A DNA stretch of 9,997 nt, taken from assembly GCA_002306945.1 (NCBI GenBank), contig DBTH01000132.1:7035-17031 (forward strand), in the 5' to 3' direction. Below the pieces are notes generated by a model. It was not told the DNA's origin, searched no databases, and saw nothing but the letters and a program-made list of their open reading frames with translations. Of the stretch, positions 1 through 7,354 are shown one piece after another. The translations under genes were made by a program, and so were the position numbers. Each line of letters opens with the position of its first letter. The stretch's first letter is position 1. The stretch comes from Methylacidiphilaceae bacterium UBA1321. GTDB lineage: Bacteria; Verrucomicrobiota; Verrucomicrobiia; Methylacidiphilales; UBA1321.

Positions 1-521
1 GTGCGTGCCGTCATCACTTTCATTCGTTCCGCCGGAACCATCGAAACCTCTCCGAGCAACGCCGAGTAGGGTACCATGAAAAAGGAGTAGGCCGTAAAAT
101 GCGCCAGGGCAAAAACGATGAGCCAACAACCGATCAGGGACGGCGAAAAGCCTGCCGGTACAAACCAGACCAGCGCGAAGGTAAGGCAGCCCAATATTGC
201 GCCCAAAATCATATAAGGATGACGGCGTCCAAGTCGTCCGCGCGTCCGATCACTCAACGCTCCAATCCACGGATCGATGAACAATTCCCAAAAGCGGGGC
301 AAGGAAAATGCGATACCGATGAGGATCGGATCGACGCCGTAAATCACATTGAAAATCGGATTGGCCATGGTGCTCATGGCGTATTGCATTCCCAGGTCGG
401 GAATGCCTCCAACTCCCAGTCCGAGACATTGCCAGAAAGACAGCCTGGCGTAGGTATGCTCTGGAACCACTGGGGCGACGGTTGTGTCGGACGATGTGGT
501 ATCGGTTTCGAGGATTTTCAT
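1..521 (-). CDS. GPH/MFS-family sugar transporter, N-terminal part (cut by window edge)
   Basis: The open frame runs from ATG 521-519 off the left edge, giving 173 codons with no stop. After a polar N-terminus of about 25 residues come hydrophobic stretches at about 31-50, 65-82, 104-122 and 128-150. Between the second and third lies DPWIGALSDRTRGRLGRRHP (residues 83-102), the MFS loop 2-3 signature in the form typical of the glycoside-pentoside-hexuronide:cation symporter family (MelB/XylP-like). FFMVPYSALLGE (147-158) also fits that family. It should import a sugar or oligosaccharide across the cytoplasmic membrane by cation symport. The start lies 18 bp after the sugar-kinase stop, so it is the last visible gene of the operon. 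Upstream there is only a weak GAGCGAG as a possible ribosome site. The family call is firm; the substrate is not visible, and its neighbours suggest an oligosaccharide or a released hexose. Confidence 0.88.
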   Translation of the reverse strand, partial: MKILETDTTSSDTTVAPVVPEHTYARLSFWQCLGLGVGGIPDLGMQYAMSTMANPIFNVIYGVDPILIGIAFSLPRFWELFIDPWIGALSDRTRGRLGRRHPYMILGAILGCLTFALVWFVPAGFSPSLIGCWLIVFALAHFTAYSFFMVPYSALLGEVSMVPAERMKVMTAR

Positions 522-539
522 ATTTAGCGTGCTCGCTCT

Positions 540-1403
540 TTACTCGGGCCAGGCTCCCCGGCATTGACAAGCTCCGGCAGCACACGCAGCACCTGCCAGC
601 GCCGCGCCAATCCAGTCGTTTTTTCGCCGCAATAACGCTGAAAGAAAACCAGCGCTAAAGGCGTCTCCCGCTCCAACGGTATCGACCAGCCGAACTACCG
701 GTTCTGCTGCAACGTGAAAACTATCCTGTCGCGTTCCGATCCACGCGCCCCGGCTACCCTGAGTCAGAAGCACCGCCTGAATGGGAAAACGTTCGAACAA
801 CCATTTCGAAAACAGTTCCGGCTCTGCCGAGCCGATACCGAACCAATCGACCACTTGCGGCAACTCCTCATCATTGAGTTTGAGAATCGTCGTCCGATGG
901 AAGTTTTCGAGGAGTAGCTCCGACGCGGGGAAAGGATGACGGAGATTAATGTCGAAAAAACGGATGGCCTCCGGCGACAGTAACGACACTATCCGTTTGA
1001 GAGTTGCCCGTGAGGTTTCGTTGCGTTGGCTCAGAGAGCCGAAACAAATCGCTCTGGCGCTTGCCGCCAGTTGGTCCAATTCCGGCCTGAATCCGATCTG
1101 ATCCCATGCCGCCTCTTTACTAATCTCATAGGATGGTTTGCCCGATATTTCCATGACATGAACCACTCCGGTGGGAACGCCGTCAACTTGTTGCACGTAT
1201 CGTGTAGAAAGACCACGACCGGTCATTTCCTCCAGAATCTTCTTTCCGTTGACATCTTTGCCGACCGCACTTACCAGATAACTTTCCACCCCCAGATTGT
1301 GCGCCTGTGCCGCGCAATTGGCCGGAGCGCCTCCGATCCGGGGCCCGTCAGGAAGCTGATCCCACAAAACCTCGCCAAAACAGATGAAGGGAAACGTACT
1401 CAT
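540..1403 (-). CDS. PfkB-family sugar kinase (fructokinase-like)
   Basis: This is a 287-residue protein, the usual size for a ribokinase/PfkB sugar kinase. It carries the N-terminal substrate-site motif GGAPAN (24-29), DINLR (151-155), KLNDEE (175-180) and the C-terminal signature DTVGAGDAF (241-249) with the anion hole and catalytic base Asp247. The GGAPAN form and the CRGAWPE end are most like bacterial fructokinases, which make fructose-6-phosphate with ATP. Other hexoses cannot be excluded. The frame stays open to a TTG at 1481, but that would overlap the preceding gene and add 26 unrelated residues. ATG 1403 directly precedes the first beta strand (FICFGEVLWD), so it was chosen. It begins 31 bp after the GH32-like gene and ends 18 bp before the transporter. 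The protein is cytoplasmic and probably phosphorylates the sugar released by the neighbouring glycosidases. Confidence 0.9.
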   Translation of the reverse strand: MSTFPFICFGEVLWDQLPDGPRIGGAPANCAAQAHNLGVESYLVSAVGKDVNGKKILEEMTGRGLSTRYVQQVDGVPTGVVHVMEISGKPSYEISKEAAWDQIGFRPELDQLAASARAICFGSLSQRNETSRATLKRIVSLLSPEAIRFFDINLRHPFPASELLLENFHRTTILKLNDEELPQVVDWFGIGSAEPELFSKWLFERFPIQAVLLTQGSRGAWIGTRQDSFHVAAEPVVRLVDTVGAGDAFSAGFLSALLRRKNDWIGAALAGAACAAGACQCRGAWPE

Positions 1404-1434
1404 GATATTGCGAAAGATTGCAGGCAAACCGGCG

Positions 1435-2358
1435 TCATCGTCCCGATTGCAGACAGTGAACGCCCGATTCCGTGAACTCAATCGGGTACGGATTATCTAT
1501 ATAGGAAAGAGAACCCTCCTCCCAGATTGTGCCGAGCAAATAATCTTTCCCATGAAAGCCAACCCATTGGCAGGCATAGGGCGCTTGAGGCAGTCCGGGC
1601 GGCAATATTAGCGGAGTATCGGTCACCCGGTATGTTCCGAAGAGGTTTTCGGACATCATGAAGAACGTCCCTCCCCAGGGCAGTCCTCGCTCGAATTCCC
1701 GCGATCTGTACGGCTCGGCGATGAAATCCTTCATTGTAGAAAAGAGAAGATAAAAGAAGCCACCGCGAACAACGATTTGCGGACATTCCATCTCCTGACA
1801 GTACGGCGCGACGTTCAACGGCGGCAACGCCTCCCATCGATCATCCGAATACCTGACAACACCCACGCAACCCCGTGCGCCGAGCGGAGCTTTCGGATTT
1901 GTCGCGCAGACAAGTTGATACCACGATTGATCGTGCTCGAATGCAAACGGATCGCGCCAATGCGGGAAAGTTCGCTTGCCGGTTCCGTTCGCCTCGTAAT
2001 AGCGCAAGTCGACACTTGTCACCGGAAGCGCCGGATCGACACTCCACGCAAACAAATCGTCCGACCAGGCGATTCCCGTTTCCGCCCGCGTGTGGCTGGT
2101 GAACGCCATGCCGTACCGTCCGTTCCGCCTGAAAATAGAACCGGTCGCCAGACATTCGCTCCACGTTCCCGCGTCGCCATGTGTCAATGCCAGGGAATGC
2201 AATTCCCAGTTCACCAGATCCCGGCTCGTAGCGTGACCGATGTCCCACCGCGTATGTGGAGGAACCGACTCGGGGCATACCAGATAAAAGGCATGAACCA
2301 CGTCTCCTGCCACATAGTACCAGGCGTCACCAATATAATGTCCGGGATCTTGAAGCAT
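1435..2358 (-). CDS. GH32-like single-domain glycosidase (five-bladed beta-propeller)
   Basis: This is a 307-residue protein without a signal peptide, so probably cytoplasmic. Three acidic motifs of clan GH-J (GH32/GH68) are visible in order. Asp11 (YIGDAWYYV, followed by HAFYLV in place of the usual HLFYQ) is the likely nucleophile. WRDP (134-137) gives the transition-state Asp136. MECPQ (190-194) gives the acid/base Glu191. HATSRDLVNWE (42-52) also matches the GH32 segment next to the first blade. Family members usually act on beta-fructosides. It lacks the C-terminal beta-sandwich normally present in GH32 enzymes (about 450-550 residues) and has GD rather than NDPNG at the nucleophile, so it belongs to a divergent branch and its substrate is uncertain. 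The start is ATG 2358: the next upstream codon of interest in that frame is the stop of the preceding gene, 36 bp away. Confidence 0.78.
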   Translation of the reverse strand: MLQDPGHYIGDAWYYVAGDVVHAFYLVCPESVPPHTRWDIGHATSRDLVNWELHSLALTHGDAGTWSECLATGSIFRRNGRYGMAFTSHTRAETGIAWSDDLFAWSVDPALPVTSVDLRYYEANGTGKRTFPHWRDPFAFEHDQSWYQLVCATNPKAPLGARGCVGVVRYSDDRWEALPPLNVAPYCQEMECPQIVVRGGFFYLLFSTMKDFIAEPYRSREFERGLPWGGTFFMMSENLFGTYRVTDTPLILPPGLPQAPYACQWVGFHGKDYLLGTIWEEGSLSYIDNPYPIEFTESGVHCLQSGR

Positions 2359-2394
2359 CTGAAATTTCTCGCAGTTAATGGGGCTAGCAGGCTG

Positions 2395-3150
2395 CTAGGG
2401 TGTCACAAGCGTTGTTCGATCCGATGCCGACTGAACTCGTGGATCACCCTCGGAAATAGCCTCGGCATGGCCGTCGCAAAACACCGTCACAAACGCACTG
2501 TTCTTGCCCTTGCTGCCGTAGTGCCGCAAAGCGGGTTGTCCCTGGTAATAGCCATTGTCGTTGGTGGGCGGCCATTGGAAGTCGACCCAGCGCAATCCCA
2601 CTCCCTGCCAATGTCCCCATAGCGGATGGCTCGGAGCGCCGTTATCCCAAATCATCATGGTCGCACCCGGATTTTTAATCTGTGTCAGGCGCGTCAACGC
2701 AATCCCCGGCCCCGATCCATCGGGTTGTCGGGCACTGCTGCTGCCGACACTAAACAACAAATCGTTCGCTCCGTAGGAAGGGCAACCCCAGCTCACCCGG
2801 TCGGGCGTGTTCACGTCAGTCTCGGGGCAATACCACACCTTGTCCTGCGTCCAGGTGCCTCCAATTCCGTAGTCTGTCAGCAAGTCCATCCACGTCGCCT
2901 GGTACGATTCGTAATAGACAATGGACGGCGGCAACGACGTATCGTGATCCCAGGCGTACGAAAGCGTGGCGAATCCGATGGACTTCAAATGAGAGATGCA
3001 GATTTGCGTTCTGGCCCTGGCCAATACCGGGCCGCTGACCGCCGAAACCAGGGCCACCAGTGTCGCGATAATGCAGATGCATACGAGCAATTCCGTCAGA
3101 GTGAAAGCTCCGACAGGCATGCGCGACACGGTGGTATTCCTGGCCGACAT
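2395..3150 (-). CDS. Pseudopilin-like protein with type IV prepilin N-terminus
   Basis: This is a 251-residue protein starting at ATG 3150, 13 bp after the GH5 stop. The N-terminus is a class III prepilin signal: a short basic leader, then AFTLTELL (15-22) with Phe16 as +1 and Glu20 as the +5 glutamate, then a hydrophobic helix to about residue 40. A prepilin peptidase should cut after Ala15. The body is rich in Trp, Tyr and Gly and has cysteines such as YCPET and WGCPSYG. The C-terminus has RH...FCDGHAE (His210, Asp226-Gly227), like the H-x9-DG tail of the pseudopilin family abundant in Planctomycetes, Verrucomicrobia and Lentisphaerae, but with 15 residues between His and Asp. ATG 3120 is an alternative start. 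The open frame continues upstream of 3150, but that stretch is an out-of-frame shadow of the GH5 gene. The function of these proteins is poorly known; the operon points to a role at the cell envelope in glycan use. Confidence 0.82.
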   Translation of the reverse strand: MSARNTTVSRMPVGAFTLTELLVCICIIATLVALVSAVSGPVLARARTQICISHLKSIGFATLSYAWDHDTSLPPSIVYYESYQATWMDLLTDYGIGGTWTQDKVWYCPETDVNTPDRVSWGCPSYGANDLLFSVGSSSARQPDGSGPGIALTRLTQIKNPGATMMIWDNGAPSHPLWGHWQGVGLRWVDFQWPPTNDNGYYQGQPALRHYGSKGKNSAFVTVFCDGHAEAISEGDPRVQSASDRTTLVTP

Positions 3151-3163
3151 CGATTTCGTTGTT

Positions 3164-4456
3164 CTACTTGCTCGCCGCAGTCTTTTGCGAAGCGTTGTTC
3201 CTTGCCCAGTTCTCCAAGAGTATTTGATGAACGCCGGTATGTATACCTCCATCGACAGAGGCGGGCGGCGATGTCGCTTCGGGAGAATCCGCCGCGAAGC
3301 TCGGGTTCCAGCCGTTCCAGGCGCCGTAGCTGTGGAAAAGCCAGTCGAAACCCTGTTCCTCGAAGACACTGATAACATCGGTGATGTATTGCTCGCGACC
3401 GGGAGCCCATCGGATGACGCCGAATTCTCCGACAAGAATGCGGACATTGTTTTTCTTCTTGAAATTGATAGCCGCCTGAATCGCCTCGACATATTTGGCG
3501 CGATCCCATTTTTCCATCGGGCTGCTATCGTATTCCTGCATCATTCCCGGATAGGTATATTCGCCACGCTTGGCCTTGTTACTACCCACGCCCTGATGCG
3601 TATATTCATGCGGCGAGTAGGTATGGAAGCTATAGATAATATGTTTGTCTTCGTAGACGGGAAGAGTGTCCATTCCCACAGCCAGTCCCCAGGGCCAGGC
3701 CATGACCATCACCCAGATGTCGGGATTTACCGAGCGGATTTGCGCCAGCGCGGAGGGGAAGATGTCCTTGCTCCACACATCGCCGTTATCTTGGCTGGGA
3801 CTGTTGCCTGAATAGTTCGGCTCGTTGAGCACGTCATAGATTACGATGCTTGGATCGTCCTTGAATTCAATGGCGAAGGCTTTCCAGAAATCGAGTATGT
3901 GTTTTTTCAACCCCTTGCGGAAATCATCGCCACCCGATTTATAGAAATAATCCAGACGTCTTCCATAGATCCCGTCCGCAGCGACAACCACCTTGATATT
4001 GTACTCCTTGCACGCCTTGGTGAATTCCTTGAGCAGGCCGATGTTTTTGCTGTAGGGAGCAAGCGGGTTCTGGTCGGTGGGAGCCGGGCCCTGTTCGTCC
4101 GGAATTCCTTGCGCGGCGGCGTCCGTCTCGAAGTTGATGCGGACGGCATTGACTCCCCACTGGGAGAATATCCGTGCCATTTCGGGAGTCGGACAGCCAT
4201 GGTCGGTTTGCGTATTAATTCCGCGCATTCTCTCAGGTAACGGATAACGTTCGACCACCGGTTTCTCCATAACGGCGGGAGCGGCTTCGCTGCGATGGGT
4301 TGCCGAAGAAGCGGTTTTATTTTCGCATCCCGTTGTGAAGCCTAATGCGATTGACAGGGAAATGGTGAGGGTCAGGCGCGTCATCTGTCGCATAACGCGT
4401 CGCTTTTGTTTATCGAAGTGTGTCATAGAATGTTTATCTGCATGACGCATGGGCAT
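3164..4456 (-). CDS. Secreted GH5-family glycosidase (cellulase/mannanase-like), probably active
   Basis: This is a 430-residue (beta/alpha)8-barrel glycosidase. The acid/base Glu212 lies in YDVLNEPN (207-214) and the nucleophile Glu344 in LVGEFG (341-346). HTY (278-280) supplies the conserved His and Tyr, Arg106 lies in VRINF, and Trp380 near the barrel end could stack against sugar. Family members hydrolyse beta-1,4-glucans, mannans and related glycans with retention. A signal peptide covers about residues 25-43. It ends in FTTGC, so Cys44 could be lipidated, although Thr at -3 is a poor lipobox. The start is uncertain: ATG 4456 is the longest, while ATG 4426 and ATG 4393 are also in frame, and the last gives the most ordinary signal peptide. 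None has a clear Shine-Dalgarno sequence. The gene lies 68 bp after its inactive paralogue (98 bp from ATG 4426). Family and secretion are firm; the exact polysaccharide is not known. Confidence 0.87.
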   Translation of the reverse strand: MPMRHADKHSMTHFDKQKRRVMRQMTRLTLTISLSIALGFTTGCENKTASSATHRSEAAPAVMEKPVVERYPLPERMRGINTQTDHGCPTPEMARIFSQWGVNAVRINFETDAAAQGIPDEQGPAPTDQNPLAPYSKNIGLLKEFTKACKEYNIKVVVAADGIYGRRLDYFYKSGGDDFRKGLKKHILDFWKAFAIEFKDDPSIVIYDVLNEPNYSGNSPSQDNGDVWSKDIFPSALAQIRSVNPDIWVMVMAWPWGLAVGMDTLPVYEDKHIIYSFHTYSPHEYTHQGVGSNKAKRGEYTYPGMMQEYDSSPMEKWDRAKYVEAIQAAINFKKKNNVRILVGEFGVIRWAPGREQYITDVISVFEEQGFDWLFHSYGAWNGWNPSFAADSPEATSPPASVDGGIHTGVHQILLENWARNNASQKTAASK

Positions 4457-4524
4457 GGTTCATGCATGGTCTTTTTTGGATTGTTGAACCGAACTGGTGA
4501 AGTGAAAGAATTCCTGAGAGCGGA

Positions 4525-5598
4525 TCAGGGTTTGTTTTTCTTCCACAATTCAAGAATGGTTTTGAACTGCGGAGTGATTTCCGGGCCGGGTTCGTCGGTC
4601 GCCTTTTCGGGATCGTTCGGGCCAAAAGTCGGATTCATGCCGTTATAGCCGATGGTCGTGCAATAACACCAATCCCATCCCTGCTGTTCCAGAATATCGA
4701 GAATGTCTGTCGTCCAGATTTCCCGACCGGGTGCCCAGCGCGCGACTCCGAAACTCAGAACCGCCACGCGTACATGATTTGTCGTGGCAAAATCGATGGC
4801 CGGCTGCACATAACGCGTCAACTCCTCACGGTTCCACATCTTTTCAACGGGATCGTAATCCAGGGCGATCATTTTTCCGGGATAGGTCAACAGCCCGCGG
4901 GTGCCCTTGCTGGAGATGCCCTGATAAAGGTAGTTAAACGGCGCATAGAGATGGAATCCGTAAATGACCCTCTCATCGTTGACGACGGGAAACTTTATGA
5001 AACCGTACGGCCTTCCCCAGGAAGGAGGTTCGACGATCAGCCAAACCTTTTTATTTTCTTCGCGGACGGCACTGATTATCGCTGGAAGCAATTCATTATT
5101 CCATAAAACGGTGCCGGGCGTCGTGTCATTGGGTTTATTGAGCAAATCATAGCCGACAATCGCGGTCTTGTCCTTGAACTCGCTGGCAAAGGCTTTCCAG
5201 AACGCAACAAGGTGCGCGCGGATTTTATCGCCTTCCTCCGTCTTGCTCCAAAGCGTCTCGTTTTGCGAAGCCAGCGCGGAAAAATCAAACGACACGATGA
5301 CCTTGACGTTTTCCTTCTCGGCCGAGGGCAAGAAGTCCCGCAACTTCGCGAGTCGCTTTTCATACAGCGAAAGCACATTCCCCGTATCGGCCTCAAGAAC
5401 TTTGTCCACCACCGGAATGGTCACCCGGATGACATTGGCGCCCCATTTGGCCGCCTGCACAGCGGACGTCGGAGTCAGGCAATCGCATTCCGCATCGATC
5501 CCGCGAAGCCGGGAGGGCAACGCCCCGTCGTCGGCCCAAACCGAAGCGGCGGCAATCGCTCCAATAAAAATCGAAAGACAGATTTTATTCATATACAT
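4525..5598 (-). CDS. GH5-fold protein lacking both catalytic glutamates (pseudo-glycosidase)
   Basis: This is a complete 357-residue frame paralogous to the next gene. Shared landmarks are LRGID near the N-terminus, FWKAFASEFKD (133-143), GFHLYAP (214-220) with His216 and Tyr218, and ARWAPGRE (286-293). The NEP motif reads YDLLNKPND, so the acid/base glutamate is Lys155 (codon AAA, 5134-5136). The nucleophile motif reads AVLSFG in place of LVGEFG, so the second glutamate is Ser282 (codon AGT, 4753-4755). Trp380 of the sister aligns with Tyr318. A retaining GH5 cannot work without these residues. The frame is otherwise intact, with a typical signal peptide (cleavage likely after VWA, residue 22), so it seems kept as a secreted protein, perhaps a glycan binder or a partner of the active GH5. 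It starts 13 bp after the PEP-CTERM gene. A second ATG at 5592 is possible. Confidence 0.88.
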   Translation of the reverse strand: MYMNKICLSIFIGAIAAASVWADDGALPSRLRGIDAECDCLTPTSAVQAAKWGANVIRVTIPVVDKVLEADTGNVLSLYEKRLAKLRDFLPSAEKENVKVIVSFDFSALASQNETLWSKTEEGDKIRAHLVAFWKAFASEFKDKTAIVGYDLLNKPNDTTPGTVLWNNELLPAIISAVREENKKVWLIVEPPSWGRPYGFIKFPVVNDERVIYGFHLYAPFNYLYQGISSKGTRGLLTYPGKMIALDYDPVEKMWNREELTRYVQPAIDFATTNHVRVAVLSFGVARWAPGREIWTTDILDILEQQGWDWCYCTTIGYNGMNPTFGPNDPEKATDEPGPEITPQFKTILELWKKNKP

Positions 5599-5611
5599 CT
5601 CATTCTTAATC

Positions 5612-7174
5612 TTATCGGATCACGACAGGAAAACCTCTGCGATGGATGGCCGCAATCAGGAGAAAGCCTCCAAACAACGTCAGAAAGTACGCGGAAGGTT
5701 CCGGCACAACCGAAAGAGAAACGACGCCATCGGAAATAACCACCGTGCCGCTGAAACCGTCCGGCAGGGAATTCACCTCAAGACCGTTATTGGTCAGGGT
5801 CCCGCTATATTCGAACAATTCATAGATGCCCGCCGACAGCGATCCCAGACGGCTCACATCCAGCAAGCCATCCAGCGTCAGATTTCCGCTGACAATGACC
5901 AAGTCGTTCACAGTGCCGCCGAAATCGAACTTGAGCACGGATGTATCCGCCAGGGTCAGATTCCCGTTAATGGTCATAATGCCGCCGAGCGATGTGCCAT
6001 CCGCTGCCATGTCGCCGGGCGTGAGAACGGCCCCGCCGGAAACCGATACGTCGCGGCCGATGACGCCGTTACCACCCAGAGCGGCTCCGCTCGATACTGT
6101 GACCGCGGAGCCTCCGGTCGTAATCGTGCCATTCACCAACAATGTGCCTTCGGTCACTTGCGTGGCACCGAGATAGCTATTGTCCGTACCGGTCAACGCC
6201 ACGATGCCCTTGCCCGTCTTGGTCAGGGCATCGGAAGATCCCGTGGCTCCGCTGGCGCGGCTGATGTTAAGTATATTGACCCGTCCACCCGTGGCTGCGG
6301 TTACCGACAGGGAGTTTGCGGCGGCATTTTCCTCGCCGTTGTAAATGGTCTTGGTGAAATTCGACACATCCGCAGTCGCTCCGCCAATGGTTCGCGGCGA
6401 ATATTCCGTGGTGCTCAGAATGATCGTTTTATCAACAGTCACAGCCGCGTCCGTGAGGATCGAGCCGCCGCTGATACGCACTGCGCTGGTCGACACACCA
6501 AAAGCACCACCTGTATCGCTCGCGTCGGACTTGAGCAATACCGTGGAGTTAAAATTAACCGTTTCTCCCGTGTAATTGTTGTTTCCCCCCAGAATGACAG
6601 TTCCCATTCCATTCAACAAAAGCCATCCGCTGCCGGAAATAGTTCCATTCAATTCCGTAACATGGCCCACCTCCGTCTGGAGCAACAGACTGCCCGAGGC
6701 CATATTGACATTACCATTGATCCGCAAATCTCCGCGGTTGGCCAGGAATTCAGTCCCCCCGTTCACAACAATGTTGTTATCGATGGTTGGCGTATTGCCC
6801 TGCGAAACGATGGAGGCTACCCCGCTCCACTCGCCCTGCCCTTGAATCGTGATCGTCTCGCCCGTCAGATGATACGCCGAGGAATTCGGAGTAAAAGTCA
6901 ACGAACGCAGCGTAAAGGCAGTGCCGACATGCGATTCAGTCGACAGGGTCGAAGCCAAATCAAAAACAATGTCCGTATCGGTCGCACTCGCTGCCGTGTT
7001 GCTGTCCAGCCAATTGGCGCTGCTTGACCAATTCGTATCGGACGAGCCACCGCCCGCGTTCCAGGTGTACGTCGCCGCATTAAGGGCTGACACGCTCCAA
7101 AGACTCGTTATCGCAATCAGAGCCAACAGGCCAGGCAGGCGCAGGGTGTCACAGTCCGCAGATATGATTTTCAT
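5612..7174 (-). CDS. Secreted PEP-CTERM protein with autotransporter-associated beta-strand repeats
   Basis: This is a 520-residue protein. The signal peptide covers 1 to about 33 (hydrophobic 13-30, cut near ALNA-A). The body is Gly/Thr/Ser/Asn-rich and predicted as right-handed beta helix: a first segment around 187-210 (MGTVILGGNNNYTGETV) and a clear autotransporter-associated repeat at 317-350 (LTKTGKGIVALTG...GTLLVNG). Then come NGNLTLAD-type strands to about 440. The C-terminus is a PEP-CTERM sorting signal: VPEPS (490-494), a hydrophobic helix 495-510 and basic HRR (511-513). Such proteins are cut by an exosortase at the membrane and delivered to the surface or exopolysaccharide. No outer-membrane autotransporter barrel follows, as usual in Verrucomicrobia. 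As first gene after the operator-promoter it is probably the most expressed member, and may be a surface scaffold or glycan binder. Its sequence gives no enzymatic motif. Confidence 0.85.
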   Translation of the reverse strand: MKIISADCDTLRLPGLLALIAITSLWSVSALNAATYTWNAGGGSSDTNWSSSANWLDSNTAASATDTDIVFDLASTLSTESHVGTAFTLRSLTFTPNSSAYHLTGETITIQGQGEWSGVASIVSQGNTPTIDNNIVVNGGTEFLANRGDLRINGNVNMASGSLLLQTEVGHVTELNGTISGSGWLLLNGMGTVILGGNNNYTGETVNFNSTVLLKSDASDTGGAFGVSTSAVRISGGSILTDAAVTVDKTIILSTTEYSPRTIGGATADVSNFTKTIYNGEENAAANSLSVTAATGGRVNILNISRASGATGSSDALTKTGKGIVALTGTDNSYLGATQVTEGTLLVNGTITTGGSAVTVSSGAALGGNGVIGRDVSVSGGAVLTPGDMAADGTSLGGIMTINGNLTLADTSVLKFDFGGTVNDLVIVSGNLTLDGLLDVSRLGSLSAGIYELFEYSGTLTNNGLEVNSLPDGFSGTVVISDGVVSLSVVPEPSAYFLTLFGGFLLIAAIHRRGFPVVIR

Positions 7175-7243
7175 AGAGTAATGTGGTTAGGCGTTGAAGT
7201 TCTCCCAACGAAGAAGGGATTGATTCGCAGCGTTGTTAGGGCC

Positions 7244-7272
7244 AATACTGCACTGGATACAGGATAAGTCAA
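7244..7272 (-). promoter_or_regulatory. Alternative operon promoter in the leader
   Basis: On the minus strand TTGACT (7272-7267, 5 of 6 for a -35) is followed after 17 bp by AGTATT (7249-7244, 3 of 6 for a -10). If this is the real promoter, the operator lies about 20 bp upstream of the -35 box and control would differ, for example by looping or activation. The weak -10 makes it less likely than the operator-embedded promoter. Confidence 0.25.
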
Positions 7273-7284
7273 TAAAAAATTGAA

Positions 7285-7313
7285 ATAATATGAAACTGTT
7301 CCAGTTAACTGAA
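7285..7313 (-). promoter_or_regulatory. Operator-promoter of the glycan-use operon
   Basis: Read on the minus strand, TTCAGT (7313-7308, weak -35) is followed by a 17-bp spacer holding the palindrome and then TATTAT (7290-7285, 5 of 6 for a -10). The layout is the same as at the GH130 promoter, with a poorer -35. The start would be near 7278, leaving an untranslated leader of about 104 nt before ATG 7174. Confidence 0.55.
7293..7307. promoter_or_regulatory. Likely LacI-family operator, operon side
   Basis: AAACTGTTCCAGTTA is the inverted copy of the 8459-8473 site with one changed outer base, leaving arms of at least 5 bp. It lies about 47 bp downstream of the lacI stop and 119 bp upstream of the first operon gene. 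Confidence 0.68.
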
Positions 7314-7336
7314 AAGAGCGGCTTTTGCAAAAGAAT

Positions 7337-7354
7337 AGTTTTTCGGGAAAAACT
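7337..7354 (-). terminator. AT-rich hairpin directly after lacI
   Basis: AGTTTTTCCCGAAAAACT (minus strand) is a perfect inverted repeat that starts at the base after the lacI stop codon. The stem is 7 bp with a CCCG loop. It is A-T rich and followed only by ATTCTTTTGC, so it would be a weak intrinsic terminator. A 12-bp palindrome, CTTTTGCAAAAG, follows at 7322-7333. It may partly separate lacI transcription from the operon promoter just downstream. Confidence 0.3.

Noticed and set aside
2382..2400. Short palindrome CTAGCAGGCTGCTAG at the pseudopilin stop codon, considered as a terminator
   Set aside because: Only 5 bp can pair around a usable loop, there is no T tract, and the next operon gene follows closely.
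1777..2622. Plus-strand frame of about 281 codons opposite the GH32-like gene
   Set aside because: It has Arg/His-rich composition without motifs and lies opposite a gene with conserved catalytic motifs; it is a shadow frame.
3151..3492. N-terminal extension of the pseudopilin frame into the GH5 gene
   Set aside because: The added 114 residues are Arg/Ser-rich, out of frame with the GH5 gene they overlap, and would bury the prepilin leader, which must be N-terminal.
4525..5598. Treating the GH5 paralogue as a decaying pseudogene
   Set aside because: The frame is full length without stops or frameshifts, keeps its signal peptide and fold landmarks, and sits in a tight operon; only active-site residues are changed.
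5168..7027. A very long plus-strand open frame (about 619 codons) antisense to the PEP-CTERM and pseudo-GH5 genes
   Set aside because: It crosses two well-supported minus-strand genes, shows no recognisable domain, and has the biased composition expected from the reverse of a Thr/Ser/Gly-rich repeat gene.
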